Of a DNA stretch of 5,484 nt, positions 1-5,445 are shown one piece after another; positions within the stretch are counted from its first letter, which is position 1; each line of letters opens with the position of its first letter. The position numbers and the translations under genes were made by a program. The notes beneath the pieces are model-generated. The model saw nothing but the letters and a program-made list of their open reading frames with translations, was not told the origin of the DNA and did no database searches. The DNA lies in contig JAFMJX010000122.1 of the NCBI GenBank assembly GCA_017853235.1, positions 1-5,484 of the forward strand, written 5' to 3'. This DNA is from Chitinophagaceae bacterium. GTDB taxonomy: Bacteria > Bacteroidota > Bacteroidia > Chitinophagales > Chitinophagaceae.

Positions 1-1
1 T

Positions 2-244
2 TTAAAGGATCCAACCGAAAATGAAAACCCACTTGATTTTTATGGATATCAATATTGGATGGTGAACGAGCAAGGCCATGACATTGTTTTTCAGAATGGT
101 TTGTTTGGTCAATATGTTTATGTGATCAGAGATAAAAATGCAGTAGTGGTAAGATTAGGAGAGTCTAAAGTTGTAAAACCTATTCATCATCATCAGCCTG
201 AAATTTTTACTTATGCGGCAGCTGCTTTATCTGTGTTGAAATAA
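2..244 (+). CDS. Beta-lactamase-like serine hydrolase, C-terminal fragment (5' end outside window)
   Basis: The frame is open from the window edge to TAA at 242-244, giving the last 80 residues; the first Met in the window (codon at 59) lies inside the domain and is not the start. The visible part has the pattern of the C-terminal alpha/beta region of serine hydrolases of the beta-lactamase/penicillin-binding fold (PF00144; class C, esterase and NylB-like members): YGYQYW, a few residues on the segment NGLFGQYVYVI, where the third active-site motif (KTG or HTG in classical members) is expected, then a strand with VVVRLGE. In this branch the motif commonly reads xxG-x-x-GQ, as here. The catalytic SxxK and YxN motifs would lie upstream and cannot be checked, nor can a signal peptide. 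Substrate unknown; such proteins are often exported peptidases or esterases. Transcription probably ends at the hairpin at 261-307. The family call is from remembered sequence pattern. Confidence 0.8.
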   Translation, partial: LKDPTENENPLDFYGYQYWMVNEQGHDIVFQNGLFGQYVYVIRDKNAVVVRLGESKVVKPIHHHQPEIFTYAAAALSVLK

Positions 245-260
245 GGCGTTTTAAATTTTT

Positions 261-307
261 GTATAAAAAAAGATCGTCCCGAAATTCGGGACGATCTTTT
301 TTTATAC
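261..307. terminator. Perfect 23-bp inverted repeat, bidirectional intrinsic terminator
   Basis: Bases 261-283 are the exact reverse complement of 285-307, with a single unpaired centre base at 284. The GC-rich core GATCGTCCCGAA is flanked by A7 on the left and T7 on the right, so transcripts from either strand would form a stable hairpin followed by a U run. In RNA the loop would open to about 3 nt around the AAT centre. It lies 16 nt after the serine hydrolase stop and about 80 nt beyond the stop of the minus-strand gene 387-539, between two converging transcription units. This is the placement expected of a shared terminator. Confidence 0.92.
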
Positions 308-372
308 TCTTATTATTTTTTTTCAATACAGGGGCCTGCTCTTTTCTATAATGCAACTATGGAACCCTTCAA

Positions 373-390
373 TTAAGCTTATAAGCTTAA
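373..390. repeat. 18-bp perfect palindrome at the 3' end of a small minus-strand gene
   Basis: The sequence TTAAGCTTATAAGCTTAA equals its own reverse complement and contains two HindIII-type AAGCTT hexamers. It overlaps the TAA stop (387-389, minus strand) of the 50-codon gene. With no natural loop and an AT-rich stem, it would be weak as a hairpin. It could be a protein-binding dyad, a minor mRNA 3'-end structure, or chance in AT-rich DNA. The palindrome is seen directly; any function is unproven. Confidence 0.5.
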
Positions 391-539
391 AAAATATCCA
401 TTGCTTTCGCAAAGTAAGTCACTGTTCCAGGTAAGGCTAACCAAAAGAATTGTCTGTAAACTACAAGTAAGGCAATTAGGATTGCTAACCAAGCAAAACA
501 ATAAATCCAATATTTAGTCGTGTTTTTTTGCGCTTCCAT
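387..539 (-). CDS. Small membrane protein, 50 aa, unknown function
   Basis: Read on the minus strand, ATG at 539-537 opens a frame of 50 codons ending in TAA at 389-387. The protein starts with a short polar segment (MEAQKNTTK), then a strongly hydrophobic helix at about residues 10-28 (YWIYCFAWLAILIALLVVY), an Arg-Gln pair, a second hydrophobic aromatic stretch (FFWLAL, 31-36), a Pro-Gly break, and a short amphipathic tail ending AKAMDIF. This is one clear transmembrane helix, perhaps with a re-entrant or second short one. Support for a real gene is the promoter-like TATATTTG 35 nt upstream on the same strand, an otherwise empty gap, and a terminator downstream. There is no Shine-Dalgarno, as is usual in this phylum. 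I do not recognise the family. Its size resembles small accessory subunits of membrane complexes, but nothing here identifies a partner. It could be co-transcribed with the lipoprotein gene upstream (75-nt gap). Confidence 0.72.
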   Translation of the reverse strand: MEAQKNTTKYWIYCFAWLAILIALLVVYRQFFWLALPGTVTYFAKAMDIF

Positions 540-574
540 TTGTAGTTATTTTGGTGTTTTTATTATGATGTGTG

Positions 575-582
575 CAAATATA
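575..582 (-). promoter_or_regulatory. Bacteroidota-type -7 promoter element for the 50-aa membrane protein
   Basis: On the minus strand bases 582-575 read TATATTTG, an exact match to the Bacteroidota -7 consensus TAnnTTTG, followed by GCACACATC, where transcription would begin at about 568-570. This gives a leader of roughly 30 nt before the ATG at 539. No convincing -33 TTG lies at the usual distance, only a T-rich stretch. The call rests on the -7 match and its position. Confidence 0.6.
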
Positions 583-614
583 CAAAAATTAATAAAAAAG
601 AGGTAGTTGAACAA

Positions 615-1001
615 TTATTTTAAATCAACCTGCCAACCTTGTTCATTTCGAACTATTTTCACTGAACGTGCTAATTTTTCAAAACTATTTTGGTATTGCA
701 AAACCGCTAGGCTGCTATCCAATGTAGTGATATTATTAATTTGAATAGAAGCTTGTCTTAATTGTTGACGCCCCTCCTTATCCAATTGAAAATAAGATTG
801 TGAAATACTGTCTAGTTTTATTTGATTTAAGGAATCTTTTAAAATATAAAATTGAGCTTCTTTAAATTCTCCTTTTAAGCAAGATGCTATAAAATATCTC
901 CCTGCTTCGAGAGGGTCTTTTGCTGTTTCAAAACTTGGAGCTGATTGGCAACTTAGCATTCCACTTACCCAACAAATAAGCAACATTTTCTTGTGAATCA
1001 T
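615..1001 (-). CDS. Putative lipoprotein, DUF4878-like (NTF2-like fold), 128 aa
   Basis: I chose the ATG at 1001-999 over the in-frame ATG at 1040 because it gives a compact lipoprotein signal: MIHKK, a hydrophobic stretch LLICWVSGML, then SC with the lipid-accepting Cys at residue 18. The lipobox (MLSC) is loose but acceptable for Bacteroidota. The mature part begins QSAPSFE, with no acidic residues at +2 to +5, so the usual surface-export signal is absent and a periplasm-facing anchor is more likely. The body (residues 30-128) has a helix pattern of the type 'AxxFIxxCLKGEFKEAQFYI', then KEGRQQL, a beta-rich second half and a terminal GWQVDL strand. That is the arrangement of small Bacteroidota lipoproteins of the DUF4878 type, remote relatives of the NTF2-like fold. 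No enzymatic motif is visible and function is unknown. It diverges from the GH13 gene across an 82-nt gap; the 50-aa membrane protein gene lies downstream on the same strand. Confidence 0.75.
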   Translation of the reverse strand: MIHKKMLLICWVSGMLSCQSAPSFETAKDPLEAGRYFIASCLKGEFKEAQFYILKDSLNQIKLDSISQSYFQLDKEGRQQLRQASIQINNITTLDSSLAVLQYQNSFEKLARSVKIVRNEQGWQVDLK

Positions 1002-1004
1002 ACC

Positions 1005-1012
1005 CAAAGTTA
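1005..1012 (-). promoter_or_regulatory. Possible -7 element for the lipoprotein gene
   Basis: On the minus strand bases 1012-1005 read TAACTTTG, matching TAnnTTTG. It ends only 3 nt before the preferred ATG at 1001, so transcription from it would be nearly leaderless or would begin inside the first codons. The next in-frame ATG (986) would then be the start, but that version loses the HKK charge of the signal peptide. No -33 TTG is seen at 17-23 nt. The match may be coincidental. Confidence 0.25.
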
Positions 1013-1026
1013 GGCAAAATGGAGAA

Positions 1027-1057
1027 TTGGCATCTTGCATGGTTTATATTAATTTTG
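1027..1057 (+). promoter_or_regulatory. Bacteroidota-type promoter for the GH13 gene
   Basis: TAATTTTG at 1050-1057 matches the -7 consensus TAnnTTTG exactly. A TTG at 1027-1029 lies 20 nt upstream, in the range for the -33 element. Transcription would start near 1063, leaving about a 20-nt leader before the ATG at 1084. This argues against translation starting at the TTG at 1027, which would lie in the promoter itself. Confidence 0.55.
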
Positions 1058-1083
1058 TGAAAGTCTTAAAAAATGCAATGCTC

Positions 1084-2436
1084 ATGAAAAAATTAATGTT
1101 TGTTTTAGCCATTTCATTGGCGGGTACATTGAATGCACAGCAAAAGCATCCTTCTTTTATGGAGCAAGGCAATATTTATGAAGTTAATATTCGTCAATAT
1201 ACCAAGGAAGGTACTTTTAATGCGTTCGCAAAACATATTCCAAGATTACATCAAATGGGAGTTAAAACTTTGTGGTTTATGCCCATACAACCCATATCGG
1301 TGGAAGGCAGAAAAGGCACTTTGGGTTCCTATTATGCAGTTTCAGATTACACAGCAGTAAATCCTGAATTTGGAACCTTGTCCGATTTTAATGCAGTTGT
1401 AAAACAAGCGCATGCCTTGGGTATGAAAGTGATTATTGATTATGTACCAAATCATAGTGGAGCAGATAACAAATGGCTCAAATCGCATCCTGATTTTTAT
1501 GAAAGAGATGAAAAAGGGAATGCAAAATATACAGCTGATTGGTCAGATACTCGTGAGTTAAATTACGATAACAAGGTGATGCAGGATAGCATGATCCAAA
1601 CCATGAAATATTGGGTCAAAAATACAGCGATTGATGGTTTTAGAGTAGATGTTGCATGGGGTGTTCCTTATGATTTTTGGAAGAGATGTATTTCAACTTT
1701 AAAAAAAGAAAGGGATTTATTTTTCTTAGCGGAAGCAGATGATCCTAAAATGCATTCAAGTGGATATGATGCAACGTATAGTTGGACTGAATTTCATGTA
1801 TTAAATGATATTGCTGCAGGCAAAAAAGACATACGTGCGCTAGATTCTGTACTTACGCATATTGACACTACATATATGAAAGGCGCATGGAGATTATACT
1901 TTACAAGTAATCATGATGAAAATTCCTGGAATAAAGCAGATTATGCAACCATGCCAGGGGAGATACATGCACCTTTTTCAGTATTTACTTTAACTTATCA
2001 TCGAACTATGCCATTAATTTATAGTGGTCAAGAAGAACCCGTATTAAGAGCATTGGCATTTTTTGAAAAAGACCCCATTTATTTCAATAAATATCAAAGG
2101 GCTTCTTTTTACAAATCGTTATTACAATTAAGATCTAGTAATGCAGCTTTTAATGAATCTGCTTCTTTTACAAGATTAAAAGTGAATCAACCTAATCAGG
2201 TCATGGCTTATCAGCGAGTAAATGGAAAAGATAAAGTGGTGGTTTTATTAAACTTGTCTAATCAACCTCAACAAGTGGAATTACAAAATTTCACTGAAGA
2301 TGGTAAAGTGTATGCAGAGTTGTTTTCTAAGGAGATTTCTAAAAATATAAAAAAGGTAGCATTGCCTGCTTGGGGGTATAAAGTATATGTAGCGAATCCC
2401 AAAATGGTACAGGCAACTCCCATTAAATCCAACTAA
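1084..2436 (+). CDS. Secreted GH13 alpha-amylase-family glycoside hydrolase, 450 aa
   Basis: The enzyme should hydrolyse alpha-glucosidic bonds (starch, glycogen or maltodextrin type) outside the cytoplasm. The ATG at 1084 gives a clean signal peptide, MKKLMFVLAISLAGTLNA, with cleavage before QQ; upstream in-frame starts (TTG 1027, ATG 1078) only add residues before it, and the former falls in the promoter. All four GH13 regions are intact: region I KVIIDYVPNH (115-124), region II GFRVDV with nucleophile Asp189, region III FLAEADD with acid/base Glu217, and region IV FTSNHDEN with transition-state stabiliser Asp278. SYYAVSDYTAVNPEFGT (82-98) is the usual lead-in to region I. The barrel ends around residue 350, and a short beta-sandwich domain C follows to LPAWGYKVYV (427-436). 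Domain B is small and there is no starch-binding module. No SusC/SusD-like genes or maltose genes are nearby, so it does not sit in a visible utilisation locus. Exact specificity (alpha-amylase, neopullulanase or alpha-glucosidase) cannot be read from these motifs. Confidence 0.93.
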   Translation: MKKLMFVLAISLAGTLNAQQKHPSFMEQGNIYEVNIRQYTKEGTFNAFAKHIPRLHQMGVKTLWFMPIQPISVEGRKGTLGSYYAVSDYTAVNPEFGTLSDFNAVVKQAHALGMKVIIDYVPNHSGADNKWLKSHPDFYERDEKGNAKYTADWSDTRELNYDNKVMQDSMIQTMKYWVKNTAIDGFRVDVAWGVPYDFWKRCISTLKKERDLFFLAEADDPKMHSSGYDATYSWTEFHVLNDIAAGKKDIRALDSVLTHIDTTYMKGAWRLYFTSNHDENSWNKADYATMPGEIHAPFSVFTLTYHRTMPLIYSGQEEPVLRALAFFEKDPIYFNKYQRASFYKSLLQLRSSNAAFNESASFTRLKVNQPNQVMAYQRVNGKDKVVVLLNLSNQPQQVELQNFTEDGKVYAELFSKEISKNIKKVALPAWGYKVYVANPKMVQATPIKSN

Positions 2437-2486
2437 AAAACAAACCATATCAACATTCATTTATTATTATACTCTAATATTTTTTC

Positions 2487-3299
2487 ATGACCCAGCACCA
2501 ATTAGTCGAGCAAATAAAAAGTAAGCAATCTTATTTATGCGTAGGATTAGATACTGATATTGAAAAATTACCATCAGGCTTGCCTAAAAATACACAAGGG
2601 GTGATTGATTTTAATAAGTCCATCATTGATGCAACTGCGCCATATTGTGTGGGTTATAAAATAAATACTGCATTTTATGAATCTCAAGGGGTGAAAGGTT
2701 GGCAAGCAATGGAAGAAAGCTTGGCGCATATTCCCTCAACACATTTTACCATTGCAGATGCAAAAAGAGGGGATATTGGAAATACTTCGGCCCATTACGC
2801 TAAAACATTTTTTGAAGTATTACCATTTGATGCTATTACAGTAGCACCTTATATGGGAAAGGATAGTATTGAACCCTTTTTGGCTTATACAAATAAATGC
2901 ACCATTGTTTTAGGTTTAACTTCAAATGAAGGAAGTCAAAACTTTCAACAACAAAAATTACAAAGCGGGGCTTTTTTATATGAAACTGTTTTAGAACAAG
3001 TGGCTTCATGGGGAAGCCCTGAACAACTTATGTTTGTTGTGGGCGCCACTAAAGCACAAGATTTAGCCAGTATTCGAAAAATAATTCCTCACCATTTTTT
3101 ATTGGTACCAGGGGTGGGAGCGCAAGGAGGAAGTTTGCAAGAAGTCACTCAATATGGAAAAAATGAATCAGTAGGTTTATTGGTGAATGCAAGTAGGGCA
3201 GTGATTTATGCAAGTAATGGAAATGACTTTGCAGAAAAAGCAGCTGCAGCCGCTCATCAGTATGCCGCAGAAATGAAGGATTTATTGCAAACATGCTAA
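2487..3299 (+). CDS. pyrF: Orotidine 5'-phosphate decarboxylase, type 2
   Basis: Catalyses the last step of de novo UMP synthesis, decarboxylating OMP to UMP in the cytoplasm. The catalytic array is complete: FTIADAKRGDIGNT (87-100) carries Asp91, Lys93 and Asp96 of the D-x-K-x-x-D signature. Other expected barrel segments are present: CVGLD (18-22), GYKIN with Lys58, FDAITVAPYMG (114-124), the phosphate-binding loop PGVGAQGG (208-215), and NASRAVIYA with Arg237. At 270 residues it is longer than the about 230-245 of the E. coli-type enzyme and fits the type-2 subfamily found in Bacteroidota, actinobacteria and myxobacteria. The start is unambiguous, with the core beginning a few residues later. 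The gap to the upstream GH13 gene is 50 nt of AT-rich sequence with no hairpin and no clear -7 element at a usable distance, so read-through is possible although the functions are unrelated. No other pyrimidine gene is in the window. Confidence 0.96.
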   Translation: MTQHQLVEQIKSKQSYLCVGLDTDIEKLPSGLPKNTQGVIDFNKSIIDATAPYCVGYKINTAFYESQGVKGWQAMEESLAHIPSTHFTIADAKRGDIGNTSAHYAKTFFEVLPFDAITVAPYMGKDSIEPFLAYTNKCTIVLGLTSNEGSQNFQQQKLQSGAFLYETVLEQVASWGSPEQLMFVVGATKAQDLASIRKIIPHHFLLVPGVGAQGGSLQEVTQYGKNESVGLLVNASRAVIYASNGNDFAEKAAAAAHQYAAEMKDLLQTC

Positions 3300-3310
3300 T
3301 CACATTCACT

Positions 3311-3318
3311 TAGCTTTG
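3311..3318 (+). promoter_or_regulatory. Candidate -7 element for the gcdH-aroK-DUF423 cluster
   Basis: TAGCTTTG matches TAnnTTTG exactly and sits in the 45-nt gap after pyrF, 26 nt before the dehydrogenase ATG. A TTG at 3285-3287, inside the end of pyrF, is 23 nt upstream, at the long edge of the usual spacing. It would give a leader of about 20 nt. If real, the last three genes form a transcription unit separate from pyrF; no terminator lies between them and pyrF. Confidence 0.45.
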
Positions 3319-3344
3319 TAACTTCACTATTTAATATAGTTATT

Positions 3345-4529
3345 ATGGCAGTTAGAACCGATTTATTTGAATCTCCCGATTATTACAATTTGGATGAATT
3401 ATTAACTGAAGAGCAATTGTTGGTTAGATCTGCAGTGCGTGATTATGTAAAGCAACAAGTTTCACCTATTATAGAAGATTACGCACAACGTGCAGAATTT
3501 CCTAGTCAAATTATAAAGCAGTTAGGAGACTTAGGATGTTTTGGTCCAACAATCCCCGCAGAATATGGTGGCGGTGGCTTGGATTATATTAGTTATGGAA
3601 TCATGATGCAAGAATTAGAGCGTGGAGATAGTGGTGTTAGAAGTACAGCAAGTGTACAAGGATCTTTAGTGATGTATCCTATTTATGCTTATGGTAATGA
3701 AGCACAGAAAAAAAAGTACTTACCTAAATTAGCTTCAGGTGAGTGGTTAGGTTGTTTTGGTTTAACCGAACCCGATCATGGATCTAATCCTTCTGGAATG
3801 CTGACAAACATAAAAGATGCAGGAGATCACGTGATTTTAAATGGATCAAAAATGTGGATTAGTAATGCACCTATTGCACAAGTAGCAGTGGTATGGGCAA
3901 AAAATGAAGCAGGAGAAATTGTAGGTTTAATTGTTGAGCGCGGAATGGAAGGTTTTAGTGCTCCCACCACACATGGAAAATGGAGTTTACGTGCAAGTGC
4001 TACGGGTGAATTGGTTTTTGATAATGTGAAAGTACCCAAGGATAATATTTTACCCAATGTGAAAGGTTTAAAAGGACCTTTAGGTTGTTTAAGTAAAGCG
4101 AGATATGGAATTGCTTGGGGGGCTTTAGGGGCGGCTATGGATTGTTATGACACCGCATTAAGATATAGTAAGGAGCGTATTCAATTTGACAAGCCCATTG
4201 GTGGATTTCAGTTGCAACAAAAAAAATTAGCTGAAATGATTACAGAAATTACTAAAGCGCAATTATTAGTATGGCGCTTAGGAGTATTGATGAATCAAGG
4301 TAAAGCAACACCACAACAAATTAGTATGGCTAAAAGGAATAGTTGTGAAATAGCCACTCATATTGCTAGAGACGCACGACAAATTTTAGGTGGCATGGGC
4401 ATCACTGGAGAATATTCCATTATGAGACATATGATGAATTTAGAAAGTGTTATTACTTATGAGGGAACACATGACATACATTTATTGATTACAGGAATGG
4501 ATATTACAGGAATGAATGCATTCAAATAA
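3345..4529 (+). CDS. gcdH: Glutaryl-CoA dehydrogenase (acyl-CoA dehydrogenase family), 394 aa
   Basis: FAD enzyme oxidising glutaryl-CoA and, in the usual form, decarboxylating it to crotonyl-CoA, in the breakdown of lysine, hydroxylysine and tryptophan. The order is typical of acyl-CoA dehydrogenases: N-terminal helical domain (about 20-135), middle beta domain starting at CFGLTEPDHGSNPS (137-150) with KMWISN (169-174), and C-terminal helical domain (about 250-390). Several stretches match human GCDH as I remember it: MYPIYAYG, LRASATGE, ARYGIAWG, LGGMGI, and TYEGTHDIH with catalytic base Glu373. Residues linked to glutaryl binding and decarboxylation in the human enzyme (Glu87, Arg94, Ser98, Tyr369, mature numbering) appear conserved as Glu92, Arg99, Ser103 and Tyr372, so a decarboxylating enzyme is predicted. 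There is no presequence and the full length is present. The gene lies 8 nt before aroK, likely one transcript. No electron-transfer flavoprotein, transaminase or CoA ligase genes are in view. Confidence 0.93.
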   Translation: MAVRTDLFESPDYYNLDELLTEEQLLVRSAVRDYVKQQVSPIIEDYAQRAEFPSQIIKQLGDLGCFGPTIPAEYGGGGLDYISYGIMMQELERGDSGVRSTASVQGSLVMYPIYAYGNEAQKKKYLPKLASGEWLGCFGLTEPDHGSNPSGMLTNIKDAGDHVILNGSKMWISNAPIAQVAVVWAKNEAGEIVGLIVERGMEGFSAPTTHGKWSLRASATGELVFDNVKVPKDNILPNVKGLKGPLGCLSKARYGIAWGALGAAMDCYDTALRYSKERIQFDKPIGGFQLQQKKLAEMITEITKAQLLVWRLGVLMNQGKATPQQISMAKRNSCEIATHIARDARQILGGMGITGEYSIMRHMMNLESVITYEGTHDIHLLITGMDITGMNAFK

Positions 4530-4537
4530 TTTAAAAC

Positions 4538-5056
4538 ATGGCTGCCGAAAAAATATTTTTAATTGGAATGATGGGTGCTGGAAAATCATATTGGTCACAA
4601 AAAATGGCTAAGTGGATAAAATCAGGTGGCTATGATTTGGATTACTTAATTGAGATGAATGAGGAAAAAACCATCACTGAATTATTCCAAGAAGATGGAG
4701 AGGAATATTTTAGAAAAGTGGAAACTAAGTTGTTAAAGTGGTTTAAGGAGAAAAAAAAGTATGTGTTAGCTACCGGTGGAGGAACCCCATGTTTCAATGA
4801 TAATATGGAATGGATGAAAAAGGAAGGGGTGGTTATTTGGCTGGACGAATCCATGGAAGTTTTGGTAGAAAGATTAAGTGCCGAAAAAGCGCACCGTCCG
4901 CTCATTGCATCATATGATAATGAAAAACTAGCTGCTTTTTTACAAAACAAATTAGTGGAACGTTTTGCTTTTTATCAACAAGCGCATTATCGTGTAACAT
5001 CGGATCAAATTAATGAAACTTATTTAAAAAAAATTATCCAAAAGCATGGCTCGTAA
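4538..5056 (+). CDS. aroK: Shikimate kinase
   Basis: Phosphorylates shikimate to shikimate 3-phosphate with ATP, the fifth step of the chorismate pathway, in the cytoplasm. At 172 residues it has the normal size of a monofunctional enzyme. Visible motifs are the Walker A loop GMMGAGKS (10-17); the shikimate/Mg-binding DLD (Asp33, Asp35) followed by LIE; EEYFRKVE with substrate-binding Arg59; the GGG of ATGGGTP (80-82), equivalent to Walker B; VIWLD (99-103); the lid arginine of HRPL (Arg120); and ERFAFYQQAHYRV, where Arg142 is the expected C-terminal substrate-binding arginine. After the P-loop it reads SYW rather than the common ST or TT, a mild departure. It starts 8 nt after the dehydrogenase stop and its last 11 nt overlap the next gene, so it is probably translated from a polycistronic message. 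No other aromatic biosynthesis gene is in the window. aroK and aroL paralogues cannot be told apart from sequence alone; aroK is the default. Confidence 0.94.
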   Translation: MAAEKIFLIGMMGAGKSYWSQKMAKWIKSGGYDLDYLIEMNEEKTITELFQEDGEEYFRKVETKLLKWFKEKKKYVLATGGGTPCFNDNMEWMKKEGVVIWLDESMEVLVERLSAEKAHRPLIASYDNEKLAAFLQNKLVERFAFYQQAHYRVTSDQINETYLKKIIQKHGS

Positions 5057-5438
5057 ATTTGCATTATTAGGTACGCTGCTTGCCGGTATTTCAATTGTAT
5101 TAGGCGCTTTTGGTGCGCATGCATTAAAGCAGTTTTTACCTATGGACAGCTTAGCTATTTTTGAAACAGGCGTTCGATATCAATTGATTCATTCCTTGGC
5201 ATTAATTATTTTATCACATGCTATTGCTAAGGATGAAACAACCACTTCATTACGTAATGTGGGTCAACTTTTTTGCATAGGTATCCTTTTGTTTAGTGGA
5301 TCATTATACGGTCTCGCATTACAACCGCTCACCATGGTTTCTTACAAAATGATTTTGGGCCCAGTGACTCCATTAGGGGGGCTTTGTTTTATTTCAGGTT
5401 GGGGGCTATGGGGTTATCATATTTATCGTTCTAAGTAG
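5046..5438 (+). CDS. DUF423 (YgdD-like) inner-membrane protein, 130 aa
   Basis: Small integral membrane protein of the DUF423/YgdD family, whose biochemical role I do not know to be established. Four hydrophobic segments are visible at about residues 5-26, 46-61, 72-92 and 101-126. The family hallmarks are present: GAFGAHAL (20-27) at the end of the first helix, then YQLIHSLAL (45-53), SGSLYGLAL (84-92) and GPVTPLGG (105-112) followed by GW. The length is typical and the protein is complete. The ATG at 5046 lies inside the end of aroK in another frame (11-nt overlap), which suggests translational coupling. It is the first Met before the conserved GAFGAHAL helix and leaves only a short basic N-terminus (MARK). 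No hairpin terminator follows in the 46 nt that remain. Confidence 0.92.
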   Translation: MARKFALLGTLLAGISIVLGAFGAHALKQFLPMDSLAIFETGVRYQLIHSLALIILSHAIAKDETTTSLRNVGQLFCIGILLFSGSLYGLALQPLTMVSYKMILGPVTPLGGLCFISGWGLWGYHIYRSK

Positions 5439-5445
5439 TGGATAA

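Noticed and set aside
351..434. 27-codon plus-strand frame from ATG 351
   Set aside because: It is antisense to the better supported 50-codon gene, has no membrane or domain features and no promoter.
1002..1040. Longer lipoprotein start at ATG 1040 (minus strand)
   Set aside because: It would put 13 extra residues ahead of the lipoprotein signal, leaving the Cys at residue 31. The start at 1001 gives a normal signal length.
1027..1083. Longer GH13 start at TTG 1027 (or ATG 1078)
   Set aside because: The TTG falls on the proposed -33 element and translation would run through the -7 element. The added residues precede a perfect signal peptide starting at 1084.
1133..1360. 75-codon plus-strand frame inside the GH13 gene
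   Set aside because: It lies wholly in another frame of a gene with all catalytic motifs and has no recognisable protein pattern.
2478..2485. TATTTTTT as a -7 element for pyrF
   Set aside because: It has a mismatch to TAnnTTTG and ends 1 nt before the ATG, too close to serve as the promoter.
3827..4057. 76-codon minus-strand frame inside gcdH
   Set aside because: Antisense to a strongly conserved enzyme, with no domain pattern and no promoter-like element of its own.
4642..4950. 102-codon minus-strand frame inside aroK
   Set aside because: Ser/Phe-rich composition is what antisense of Lys/Glu-rich codons produces. aroK has complete motifs on the plus strand.
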